This document shows, one piece after another, positions 7,609 through 15,311 of a stretch of 39,547 nucleotides of DNA. A model generated the notes under the pieces. The model did no database searches, was not told the DNA's origin, and saw only the letters and a list, made by a program, of their open reading frames with translations. Made by a program: the position numbers and the translations under genes. The stretch comes from SIG454 sp045578465 (GTDB taxonomy: Bacteria > Bacillota > Clostridia > Monoglobales > Monoglobaceae), in contig JAZNKJ010000005.1 in assembly GCA_045578465.1 (NCBI GenBank), positions 1-39,547 on the forward strand, in the 5' to 3' direction. Every line of letters starts with the position of its first letter. Within the stretch, counting starts at the first letter, position 1.

Positions 7609-10218
7609 ATGCAGAAATTAGGATTAAACGAAATTCGTGAAAAATACCTTGCGTTTTTTGAGTCAAAGGGACATTTAAGACTTCCCTCTTTTCCTCTTGT
7701 GCCTCAAAACGATGCAAGTTTACTTTTGATTAACGCAGGTATGGCGCCACTCAAGCCATACTTTTTAGGAAAGGAAGTTCCGCCGAAAAGCAGAGTAACA
7801 ACTTGTCAGAAATGTATCAGAACCCCTGATATTGAAAGAGTTGGAAAAACTGCAAGACACGGCACATTCTTTGAAATGCTTGGTAACTTCTCTTTCGGGG
7901 ACTATTTTAAGCATGAGGCAACGAAGTGGGCTTGGGAATGGATAACTAAGGTTATGGAAATCCCTGTTGACCGTCTCTGGGTCAGTGTTTATGAAGAAGA
8001 TGCTGAGGCTGTTGAAATCTGGACCCGCGAAGTCGGGGTTAGTCCCGACAGAATAGTTTACCTTGGCAAAGAGGATAACTTCTGGGAAATCGGAACAGGC
8101 CCTTGCGGACCTTGTTCGGAAATATATTTTGACCGCGGGGAAGAGTTTGGCTGCGGAAGTCCTGATTGTGCTGTTGGGTGCGAGTGCGACCGTTTTGTTG
8201 AGTTCTGGAACCTTGTTTTCACTCAGTTTGACAAAGACGATAAGGGGAATTATAACCGTCTTGCAAAGCCGAATATTGATACAGGTATGGGGCTTGAGCG
8301 TATTGCCTGCATTATGCAGGGGGTAACCTCGATTTTTGAGGTTGACACAATCCGCAAGGTTTTGGATCACGCTATAAAAATTTCAGGAAAGGATTATGGC
8401 AAGGACGAGGCAACAGATGTTTCCCTCCGTGTTATAACTGACCATATAAGAAGCACAGTGTTCTTAGTGTCTGACGGCGTTCTTCCGTCAAACGAGGGCA
8501 GAGGCTATGTTTTAAGAAGACTCCTCCGCCGTGCCGCAAGACACGGAAGACTTTTGGGGATAGAAGGCTCCTTCCTCTATAAAATTGCAAAGACAGTTGT
8601 AGAAGAGTCAAAGGGCGCATATCCTGAGCTTATCGAAAAGTTTGATTATATCGAAAAGGTTATAAAGAACGAGGAAGAGCGTTTTGCTGAAACAATCGAC
8701 CAGGGCCTTGTAATCTTAAACGACTATATAAATGAGGCAGAAAATAAAACTTTAAGCGGAGAAAAAGCGTTTAAGCTTTACGACACTTATGGTTTCCCAA
8801 TCGACCTTACAAAAGAAATCGCTGAGGAAAAGGGCGTTAAGGTTGACGAGGACGGCTTTACTGCCTTTATGAACGAGCAGAAAGAACGCGCAAGAAAAGC
8901 GAGAGGCGATATGGAAGACGCCGCTTGGGAAGAAGATATTTTTGCTGGAATTAAAGTTTCCACAGCTTTTGATGGCTACTTAAATGACCAGCTTGATGCA
9001 AAAATTCTTGGTATCGGCAAGGATAATGTTTTAGTTGAAGGCGCAAGTGCAGGGGACGAGATTACAGTTGTTCTTGACAAAACTGCTTTCTATGCTGAAA
9101 GCGGCGGTCAGGTTGGCGACAGCGGCACAATCGAGGGCGATGGCTTCGTAATTGAAATAGTTGATGTTAAAAAACAGAACGGAAAGTTCTTGCATAAAGG
9201 TCTTGTTAAAGAAGGAATTGTTAAGACAGGGGCAGAGGCTACAACCAAGATAGCAACTTGCAGAAGAAACGCAATAAGAAGAAATCACACAGCGGCCCAT
9301 CTTTTACAGGCAGCTCTTAAAAATGCTCTTGGAAACCATGTTGCTCAGGCAGGCTCTTATGTTTCTCCTGACAGAGTAAGATTTGACTTCTCTCATTTCT
9401 CAGCTATGACAGAGGAGGAATTAAAAGCCGTTGAAACAGAAGTTAATATGGCAATCCTCTCCTGCACAGAGGTTGAAAACTTTGAAGCTCCTATCGAAGA
9501 AGCTAAAAAGCTTGGCGCAACCGCTCTCTTCGGTGAGAAATACGGCGAAACTGTAAGAGTTGTTAAAATCGGGGATTACAGCATTGAATTCTGCGGCGGA
9601 ACACACGCGAAAAATACAGGAAACTTAGGTCTATTTAAGATTATTTCCGAAAGCGGTGTAGCGGCCGGCGTAAGACGAATTGAAGCTACAACAGGCTTTG
9701 GTGTTTTAGGTCTTTTGGAAAATGCTGAAAATATTGCAAAAGAAACTGCAAAGGCTCTTAAAACAAGCCCTGCTGATATTGCCGTAAAGGCTCAGAGCTT
9801 AACTGACGAGCTTAAAGAGGCGAAAAGAGAAATCGAATCCTTAAAGAGCAAAATGGCTCAGGGCGGAATTGACGATATTTTAAATTCAGCCGTTGAGGTT
9901 AAAGGCGTTAAGGTTATTGCATCTAAAATGGCTGACGGACTTGATATGAACGCTCTTAGAACTGTTGGGGACAACCTTAAACAGAAGACCGAGTGCGCAG
10001 TTATCGTTCTTGCGTCAAATGACAATGGAAAGGTTAATATTATTGCAATGGCAACACCATCTGCTATGGAAAAGGGTGCTCATGCCGGAAATATCGTTCG
10101 CGAAGTTGCAAAGGTTTGCGGCGGCGGCGGTGGCGGAAAGCCGGACAGCGCTCAGGCAGGGGGAAAGGACGCATCTAAAATTGAGGATGCTCTTAATATA
10201 GTAAAAGACTTAATTTAG
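7609..10218 (+). CDS. alaS: Alanyl-tRNA synthetase
   Basis: This class II synthetase (869 aa) charges tRNA-Ala in the cytoplasm. The catalytic domain spans about residues 1-440, beginning with the motif 1 region around KSRVTTCQKCIRTPDIERVG. The editing domain carries the zinc ligands HTAAH near 561 and CGGTH near 661. The C-Ala oligomerisation domain ends in a glycine-rich GGGGGGKPDSAQAGG segment, as usual. An AAGGTGA ribosome binding site precedes the ATG. The HIT gene follows after 18 bp, probably on the same transcript. Confidence 0.97.
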   Translation: MQKLGLNEIREKYLAFFESKGHLRLPSFPLVPQNDASLLLINAGMAPLKPYFLGKEVPPKSRVTTCQKCIRTPDIERVGKTARHGTFFEMLGNFSFGDYFKHEATKWAWEWITKVMEIPVDRLWVSVYEEDAEAVEIWTREVGVSPDRIVYLGKEDNFWEIGTGPCGPCSEIYFDRGEEFGCGSPDCAVGCECDRFVEFWNLVFTQFDKDDKGNYNRLAKPNIDTGMGLERIACIMQGVTSIFEVDTIRKVLDHAIKISGKDYGKDEATDVSLRVITDHIRSTVFLVSDGVLPSNEGRGYVLRRLLRRAARHGRLLGIEGSFLYKIAKTVVEESKGAYPELIEKFDYIEKVIKNEEERFAETIDQGLVILNDYINEAENKTLSGEKAFKLYDTYGFPIDLTKEIAEEKGVKVDEDGFTAFMNEQKERARKARGDMEDAAWEEDIFAGIKVSTAFDGYLNDQLDAKILGIGKDNVLVEGASAGDEITVVLDKTAFYAESGGQVGDSGTIEGDGFVIEIVDVKKQNGKFLHKGLVKEGIVKTGAEATTKIATCRRNAIRRNHTAAHLLQAALKNALGNHVAQAGSYVSPDRVRFDFSHFSAMTEEELKAVETEVNMAILSCTEVENFEAPIEEAKKLGATALFGEKYGETVRVVKIGDYSIEFCGGTHAKNTGNLGLFKIISESGVAAGVRRIEATTGFGVLGLLENAENIAKETAKALKTSPADIAVKAQSLTDELKEAKREIESLKSKMAQGGIDDILNSAVEVKGVKVIASKMADGLDMNALRTVGDNLKQKTECAVIVLASNDNGKVNIIAMATPSAMEKGAHAGNIVREVAKVCGGGGGGKPDSAQAGGKDASKIEDALNIVKDLI

Positions 10219-10236
10219 TAAAGGACGGCGAAGAAA

Positions 10237-10596
10237 ATGAACTATAATTTTGACGAAAGTTGCTTGTTTTGTAAGATAATCAATGGGGATATTCCGTCAA
10301 GCAAGGTTTATGAAACGGAAAAGGTTTATGCATTTCGCGACATTGACCCACAGGCACCCCAGCATATAATTATTGTTCCTAAAAATCATATAGCATCCGC
10401 TAATGAAATAAACGAGGAAAATTCAGAATTAATCGGGGACATTTTCGTTGCCGCTGCCCAGATTGCAAAAATCGAAGGCTTTGCGGACAACGGATACAGA
10501 ATAGTTAATAACTGCGGAAACGACGGTGGTCAGACAGTTGGACATATCCATTTCCACCTTCTCGCAGGGAGAAATCTCCAGTGGCCTCCGGGCTAA
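10237..10596 (+). CDS. HIT family nucleotide-binding protein
   Basis: A 119-aa histidine-triad protein of the HinT/PKCI branch, which hydrolyses nucleoside phosphoramidates and related adenylates. The N-terminal CLFCKIINGDIPS has the CxxC typical of this branch, and the catalytic triad HIHFHLL lies near residue 104. Full family length. It sits 18 bp after alaS. HinT-type enzymes act on aminoacyl-adenylates, which would suit a neighbour of a tRNA synthetase, but that link is inference. The exact in vivo substrate cannot be read from sequence. Confidence 0.93.
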   Translation: MNYNFDESCLFCKIINGDIPSSKVYETEKVYAFRDIDPQAPQHIIIVPKNHIASANEINEENSELIGDIFVAAAQIAKIEGFADNGYRIVNNCGNDGGQTVGHIHFHLLAGRNLQWPPG

Positions 10597-10610
10597 AATA
10601 AAAAACAAAC

Positions 10611-10639
10611 AGGGAATAGGGGCAGAGCCTCTATTCCCT
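10611..10639. terminator. Strong hairpin after the HIT gene, possible terminator or processing site
   Basis: AGGGAATAGGGGC and GCCTCTATTCCCT pair over 13 bp with an AGA loop and one G-U pair. The plus strand lacks a good T-run after it, but the minus strand has one. It may only weakly attenuate between HIT and mnmG or protect an mRNA end. Confidence 0.5.
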
Positions 10640-10669
10640 ATGATTATTTAAGAAAAGAGGTGAAAGGTT

Positions 10670-12538
10670 TTGTTTATTGCAGACGAATATGATGTTGTCG
10701 TAGTTGGTGCAGGTCACGCAGGCGCGGAAGCGGCTCTCTCTTCTGCAAGACTTGGGGCGAAGACTTGTCTTTTTTCCATAAGTCTTGACGGAGTTGCCAA
10801 TATGCCTTGTAACCCAAGCATCGGCGGAACGGCAAAAGGACATTTAGTCCGTGAAATTGACGCTTTGGGCGGCGAAATGGGAAAGGTTGCAGACAAAACC
10901 TTTATCCAGTCAAGAATTTTAAATCGCGGAAAAGGCCCTGCGGTTTATTCTCTCCGCGCCCAGATTGACAGAAATAAATATAAAGAGGTTATGAAGCATA
11001 CCATCGAAATGCAGGAAAACCTTGATTTAAGGCAGGGCGAAATCGTTCGGGTTGAGCTTGACGAAAATAGAGCGGTTAAAGCCGTTTATACCCGTACGGG
11101 AGCTTGTTTTTTGTGCAAAGCGGTTATTGTCTGTACGGGTACATACCTAAAATCAAGAATTATAATCGGCGACTTTTCTCAGGAAAGCGGTCCTGATGGA
11201 GTTTTCCCTGCAACCGAGCTTTCAAAAAGCCTTATGGATATAGGCGTTGAGCTTGTTCGTTTCAAAACGGGAACTCCTCAAAGAGTTGCAAAAAGCTCTA
11301 TTGATTTTTCTGTCCTTGAAGTTCAGTATGGGGACGAGAAAATAACTCCATTCTCCTTTGAAACCGAGGAAGAGCTTGAAAACCAGACCGTTTGCCACAT
11401 AACATATACAAACGAAGAAACCCATAAAGTTATCCTTGATAATATCCACCGTTCTCCTCTCTATGGCGGAGATATTAAGGGCGTTGGCCCAAGATATTGC
11501 CCGTCCATTGAGGATAAAATTGTTCGGTTTAAAGACAAAGAGAGACATCAGCTTTTTGTTGAGCCTATGGGTCTTAATACAGACGAAATGTATATCCAGG
11601 GCTTTTCAAGCAGTCTCCCTGAGGATGTTCAAGTTAAAATGCTCAGAACCCTTCCGGGCTTTGAAAATGCAAAGGTAATGCGAAACGCCTATGCTATTGA
11701 ATATGACTGCGCAAACCCTCTCCAACTTAAACCAACATTGGAGTTTAAGGAGATAAAAGGGCTTTTCGGCGCAGGCCAGTTCAACGGAACATCAGGTTAT
11801 GAAGAGGCGGCGGCACAGGGCCTTATGGCAGGGATAAACGCTGTCCGCTCTTTAAGAGGAGAGGAGCCGTTTATCCTTGATAGAAGCGAGGCATACATAG
11901 GAACACTCATTGACGATTTGGTTACAAAAGGCACAAACGAGCCGTATAGAATGATGACCTCCCGCTCGGAATACCGTCTCCTTTTAAGGCAGGATAACGC
12001 GGATTTAAGACTTCTTGAAAAGGGCTATGAAATCGGCCTTATTTCCAAGGAAAGATACGAAAAATTCTTAAATAAAAAGGCTCAGATTGAGGCGGAAAGA
12101 GAAAGACTTGAAGGGATAACCTTCCCGCCCTCCAAAGAGGTTAATGAATATCTCATATCAAGAGGAAGCACATCAATTTCAACAGGAGTTAAAGCTTCGG
12201 ATATTTTAAAGCGCCCTGAGGTTGACTATGAATCAATGGGGGTTATTGACAAAACCCGTCCCGAGGGAGTTTCCGAGGCTGTGGCTGAGCAGGTTGAAAT
12301 AAGCCTTAAATATGAGGGATATATCAACCGTCAGTTAAGCCAGGCAAGACAGTTTAAGCGTCTTGAAAACAAGGCGCTCCCAACAGATATTGATTACAGC
12401 AGTATCGATGGTCTTCGTTTAGAGGCAAGGCAGAAGCTTGATAAGATTAAACCTGTTTCAATCGGTCAGGCGTCAAGAATTTCGGGAGTTTCTCCTGCCG
12501 ATATTGCAGTTTTAATGGTTTTTCTTGACAAAAAATAA
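10670..12538 (+). CDS. mnmG: tRNA uridine-5-carboxymethylaminomethyl modification enzyme MnmG
   Basis: The protein (622 aa) is the FAD-dependent partner of MnmE in installing cmnm5 at the wobble U34 of tRNAs. The FAD-binding Rossmann motif GAGHAGAEAA lies at residues 14-23, followed by PCNPSIGGTAKGHLVREIDA, a family signature. GPRYCPSIEDKI lies near 280, and a helical C-terminal tRNA-binding domain ends the protein. The start codon is TTG, 7 nt after a GAGGTGA ribosome binding site; no ATG fits better. The last codons contain the -35 box of the next promoter. mnmE is not in the window. Confidence 0.97.
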   Translation: MFIADEYDVVVVGAGHAGAEAALSSARLGAKTCLFSISLDGVANMPCNPSIGGTAKGHLVREIDALGGEMGKVADKTFIQSRILNRGKGPAVYSLRAQIDRNKYKEVMKHTIEMQENLDLRQGEIVRVELDENRAVKAVYTRTGACFLCKAVIVCTGTYLKSRIIIGDFSQESGPDGVFPATELSKSLMDIGVELVRFKTGTPQRVAKSSIDFSVLEVQYGDEKITPFSFETEEELENQTVCHITYTNEETHKVILDNIHRSPLYGGDIKGVGPRYCPSIEDKIVRFKDKERHQLFVEPMGLNTDEMYIQGFSSSLPEDVQVKMLRTLPGFENAKVMRNAYAIEYDCANPLQLKPTLEFKEIKGLFGAGQFNGTSGYEEAAAQGLMAGINAVRSLRGEEPFILDRSEAYIGTLIDDLVTKGTNEPYRMMTSRSEYRLLLRQDNADLRLLEKGYEIGLISKERYEKFLNKKAQIEAERERLEGITFPPSKEVNEYLISRGSTSISTGVKASDILKRPEVDYESMGVIDKTRPEGVSEAVAEQVEISLKYEGYINRQLSQARQFKRLENKALPTDIDYSSIDGLRLEARQKLDKIKPVSIGQASRISGVSPADIAVLMVFLDKK

Positions 12539-12553
12539 AGGTTTTGGTATAAT
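12525..12553 (+). promoter_or_regulatory. Promoter of the TPP riboswitch-thiT unit
   Basis: Perfect consensus: TTGACA (12525-12530), a 17-bp spacer and TATAAT (12548-12553). The -35 lies inside the final codons of mnmG. It drives the TPP leader that begins about 30 nt downstream. Confidence 0.9.
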
Positions 12554-12591
12554 AACAATGTCGGCAGAAATGTCGAAAAAATTTAATAATG

Positions 12592-12671
12592 CACAGGGGA
12601 GCTTTTTCGGCTGAGAGGAAACTTTTGTTTCGACCCTTAACCTGATTTGGATAATGCCAACGGAGGGAGTT
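12592..12671 (+). promoter_or_regulatory. TPP (thiamin pyrophosphate) riboswitch, THI element
   Basis: All conserved blocks are present in order: AGGGGAGC, GGCTGAGAGGA, ACCC-TTAACCTGAT, TGGATAATGCCAACG and GGAGGGA. It precedes a terminator and thiT, so binding of TPP should switch the transporter gene off by premature termination. This is the classical arrangement for ThiT in Bacillota. Confidence 0.96.
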
Positions 12672-12687
12672 TTAATAGCGTCATTTG

Positions 12688-12718
12688 TCGGTGTATCTTT
12701 AGGTGCACCGATTTTTTT
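12688..12718 (+). terminator. Riboswitch-controlled intrinsic terminator
   Basis: TCGGTGTATC and GGTGCACCGA form a 10-bp stem with three G-U pairs and a TTTA loop, followed by seven T residues. An outer inverted repeat TAGCGTC (12676-12682) / GACGCTA (12728-12734) encloses it and may take part in the switch. Confidence 0.85.
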
Positions 12719-12833
12719 GGGCCCAAAGACGCTAAGGCTATGGGAAAGTGCGACTGTGCGGTAAAAAATATTCCGCATAAGCTATGGGGTTTAATTCCCT
12801 GCGCTTTTCGGGAGGAAAAGAGAGGTAAAACTT

Positions 12834-13361
12834 ATGAATAAAAAAATAAATGTTATGGTTGAAACGGCAATTATGATTGCCTTGGCGGTGGTTTTAAGCT
12901 TTGTTAAAGTGTGGAGTATGCCTCAGGGGGGAACGGTTTCCTTAACTATGCTTCCTCTTTTTGTTCTTGCTTTTCGGAGGGGTGCTCTTCCTGCCATAAT
13001 CGGCGGCGTTATTTACGGAGCAATTTCAATAATCTTTGACGGGGTTATCTACCACCCAATGTCAATTCTCCTTGACTATACCTTAGCCTACGGCGTTTTG
13101 GGTGTTGCAGGTCTTTTCAAGAAGAATTATTTGGGAATTGTTTTGGGAACAACGGTTGGAACAGTTTTGAGATATATCTGCTCTCTTCTTTCAGGGGCGG
13201 TGCTTTTTGCACAGTATGCTCCCGAGGGGCAAAACCCTTGGATTTATTCCTTGGGCTATAACGCAACATATATGCTCCCAGAACTTATAATCTGCGTTGT
13301 TGCGTTGGTAGTCTTATATAAGAGCAACAAGAAAATATTTTTAGCCGCAAAAGAAGATTAA
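12834..13361 (+). CDS. thiT: Thiamine ECF transporter substrate-binding subunit ThiT
   Basis: A 175-aa integral membrane S-component that binds thiamine and docks with the shared ECF energising module (EcfA, EcfA' and EcfT, not encoded here). About six hydrophobic helices are visible; the first loop has VKVWSMPQGGTVSLTMLPL, a family signature. The length is normal. A GAGAGG ribosome binding site precedes the ATG. The upstream TPP riboswitch independently supports the thiamine assignment. The stop codon overlaps that of the convergent sigma factor gene. Confidence 0.95.
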   Translation: MNKKINVMVETAIMIALAVVLSFVKVWSMPQGGTVSLTMLPLFVLAFRRGALPAIIGGVIYGAISIIFDGVIYHPMSILLDYTLAYGVLGVAGLFKKNYLGIVLGTTVGTVLRYICSLLSGAVLFAQYAPEGQNPWIYSLGYNATYMLPELIICVVALVVLYKSNKKIFLAAKED

Positions 13362-13936
13362 GAAAGCTTTTCTTTAAGTTTTTTAAGAGCAGAAAGTTTA
13401 AGGCTTCGCGCCCGACTTTCAGTAATCCCCATTCCTCTTGCACATTTTGCAAGGGGAATGTTTTTTATACAGCAAAGATTTATAATTTTCTGCTCCGCCT
13501 CGGGAAGTGTTTTAAGAGCGTCAAGAGCCTTTTTCCCATCCAAAGCGGTCTCTTTTTCGGAAAAAGCCTCAAAAGAGGCTGGGTCGGGGATTGTTTCCGA
13601 AAAAGGAAGCCCATCTTCTTCGCTCCCCGAAAAAGCCTCAAAGGAAACCTCGCGGGTGTTTTGCTTTTTGAATTCTTCTAAGAATATGTATCTTATAGAG
13701 CGGTCTGCCCAGGTAAGAAATTTGCAGTTTCTACTCTCTTCATAAGAGGCAATTGCGTTTTCGACCCCAAGCCAGATAAGTGATGGGATTTCTCCTATGT
13801 CTAAAACCGAATTTTTTGCGTGCGGGAGATACTTCTTTTCCTGAAAAAGAAGAAAATTCTCAATTTCTTTGTAAAGCGTTTCTTTTTTCTCCTCTCCCGA
13901 TTTGATTTTTTCAACAATGTTTTCAATGCTTTTCAT
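13358..13936 (-). CDS. Sigma-70 family RNA polymerase sigma factor, orphan
   Basis: A 192-aa protein with a region 2-like helix segment (about residues 55-95, with YEESRNCKFLTWADRSIRYIF resembling regions 2.2-2.4). An acidic, Ser-rich linker covers about 95-130. The C-terminal region 4 helix-turn-helix (about 140-190) starts LPEAEQKIINLCC and contains GITESRARSLKLSALKKLKE. No region 1 or full region 3 is seen. It does not match a named sporulation sigma factor that I can identify, and SigI-like or ECF-like assignments are possible. No anti-sigma gene is adjacent. An AAAGGA ribosome binding site lies 7 nt before the ATG, and a perfect palindrome sits just upstream at 13952-13968. Confidence 0.8.
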   Translation of the reverse strand: MKSIENIVEKIKSGEEKKETLYKEIENFLLFQEKKYLPHAKNSVLDIGEIPSLIWLGVENAIASYEESRNCKFLTWADRSIRYIFLEEFKKQNTREVSFEAFSGSEEDGLPFSETIPDPASFEAFSEKETALDGKKALDALKTLPEAEQKIINLCCIKNIPLAKCARGMGITESRARSLKLSALKKLKEKLS

Positions 13937-13951
13937 AATAGGTCCTTTCGT

Positions 13952-13968
13952 GTATCTTTTAAAGATAC
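13952..13968. repeat. Perfect palindrome upstream of the sigma factor gene
   Basis: GTATCTT-TTA-AAGATAC is an exact 17-bp dyad 15 bp before the sigma factor start codon. Its position suits an operator or a leader hairpin. No housekeeping promoter is obvious around it. Confidence 0.5.
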
Positions 13969-14072
13969 TTTTATTTTAAAAAAGGACGGGAGAGAAGTCA
14001 ACGGGGCAGAAGGTGGTATCTTATGTCAGGACAAGAAAAGCCATAACGGGGAATTTTTTTTAGCGGGCATTC

Positions 14073-14100
14073 ATAGGATTATAATGAGATTTTATCCTAT
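14073..14100. repeat. Inverted repeat around a TATAAT, upstream of the carboxypeptidase gene
   Basis: ATAGGAT (14073-14079) and ATCCTAT (14094-14100) form a 7-bp dyad around TATAAT (14080-14085). It directly abuts the AAAGGAG ribosome binding site at 14101. The -35 for this -10 is poor (TTTTTA), so control by another sigma factor or an activator is possible. Confidence 0.4.
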
Positions 14101-14116
14101 AAAGGAGAAGAGAAAT

Positions 14117-15280
14117 ATGATAAAAAGACAGCTAACGGCAGGGATAATCGTTTTTATAATGCTATTTTCTTCTGTTTTCGGAGCAGAGGAGCAAAAGGAA
14201 AAAGAGGGCGCAAAGGAAATGGTTTCTGCCCCCTCGGCAATACTTATTGAGCAGACAACGGGGCAGGTTTTATATGAAAAGGATGCGGATAAAAAAATGC
14301 CCATCGCCTCGGTTACGAAGACAATGACAATGCTTCTTATAATGGAGGCAATAGACAGCGGAAAAATCAAATATACGGACATGGTAACCACCAGCGAACA
14401 CGCCGCCTCAATGGGTGGCTCTCAGGTTTACTTAGAGGTTGGGGAGAGCATGAGCGCCAGTGATATGCTCAAAGCCATTGCGGTATCTTCGGGAAATGAT
14501 GCGGCGGTTGCCATGGCAGAGCATATTTCGGGAACGGAAGAAACCTTTGTTGAGAATATGAATAAAAGGGCAAAAGAGCTTGGCGCAAAAAACTCTCACT
14601 TTATAAACTGCAACGGCCTTGACGAAACTGAGGAGCATTACAGCACCGCAAGGGATGTTGCCATAATTTCCGCCGAGCTTTTAAAGCATAAGGGAATTGA
14701 AAAATACCTGACAATCTGGATGGATACTTTAAGGGACGGCACATTCGGCCTTTCCAATACAAACAAGCTTATAAGGTTTTATGAGGGAGCAAACGGAATT
14801 AAAACAGGCTCTACAAGTGCGGCGAAATATTGCCTCAGCGCCTCGGCAAAAAGGAACAATATGCAACTTATATCGGTTGTTCTCGGGGCGCCAAGCACGG
14901 CAGAGAGATTTTCCAGCGCAAGCAAGCTGCTGGACTACGGCTTTGCAAACTATGCAATCGCCGATAACTCGTCTTATAAGGCAAAGCTTCCTAAAATCAA
15001 GGTTTTGGGCGGAACAAAGGAAAATGCAAAAACCGAAATAAACGGCCCGCTTTCCGCTGTGGTAAAAAAAGGAAATCAGGATAAGATAACTGTTAAGGTA
15101 AATATTGAGGACAGTATCGATGCCCCTTTAAAGAAAGGGGATAAAGTTGGCGAGGCAATCTTTTATGTTGATGACAAAGAACTGACAAGGAGGGAGGTTG
15201 TCGCAAAAGAAGATGTCCCGAAAATAAACTGTATTTTAATGTTTGGGAAATGCCTTAGAAAATGGGTAACCCTACAATAG
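14117..15280 (+). CDS. D-alanyl-D-alanine carboxypeptidase, DacF/PBP5 type
   Basis: A 387-aa secreted or membrane-anchored low-molecular-mass penicillin-binding protein that trims the terminal D-Ala of peptidoglycan stem peptides. A signal peptide covers residues 1-22 (cleavage near VFGA). The serine-peptidase S11 motifs are all present: SVTK near 65 (catalytic Ser), SGN near 124 and KTG near 228. A PBP5 C-terminal domain and an amphipathic tail (MFGKCLRKWVTLQ) follow. The ATG at 14117 is preferred over a longer frame because AAAGGAG lies 9 nt upstream and the signal peptide starts there. The spoIIA genes often linked to dacF are absent, so the sporulation role is uncertain. Confidence 0.93.
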   Translation: MIKRQLTAGIIVFIMLFSSVFGAEEQKEKEGAKEMVSAPSAILIEQTTGQVLYEKDADKKMPIASVTKTMTMLLIMEAIDSGKIKYTDMVTTSEHAASMGGSQVYLEVGESMSASDMLKAIAVSSGNDAAVAMAEHISGTEETFVENMNKRAKELGAKNSHFINCNGLDETEEHYSTARDVAIISAELLKHKGIEKYLTIWMDTLRDGTFGLSNTNKLIRFYEGANGIKTGSTSAAKYCLSASAKRNNMQLISVVLGAPSTAERFSSASKLLDYGFANYAIADNSSYKAKLPKIKVLGGTKENAKTEINGPLSAVVKKGNQDKITVKVNIEDSIDAPLKKGDKVGEAIFYVDDKELTRREVVAKEDVPKINCILMFGKCLRKWVTLQ

Positions 15281-15310
15281 AAAAAGCTGACGGATTTCCG
15301 TCAGCTTTTT
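15281..15310. terminator. Bidirectional terminator between carboxypeptidase and kinase genes
   Basis: A 14-bp perfect stem AAAAAGCTGACGGA / TCCGTCAGCTTTTT with a 2-nt core; A and T runs on both sides. It ends the plus-strand gene and the convergent minus-strand kinase gene. Confidence 0.9.
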
Positions 15311-15311
15311 C

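Noticed and set aside
12719..12800. A second known riboswitch class (c-di-GMP type) in the thiT leader
   Set aside because: GACGCTAAGG looks superficially like part of GEMM RNA, but the tetraloop-receptor and the rest of the core are absent.
13820..14116. N-terminal extension of the carboxypeptidase
   Set aside because: The extra 99 residues would overlap the sigma factor gene and precede an obvious signal peptide with its own ribosome binding site at 14101.
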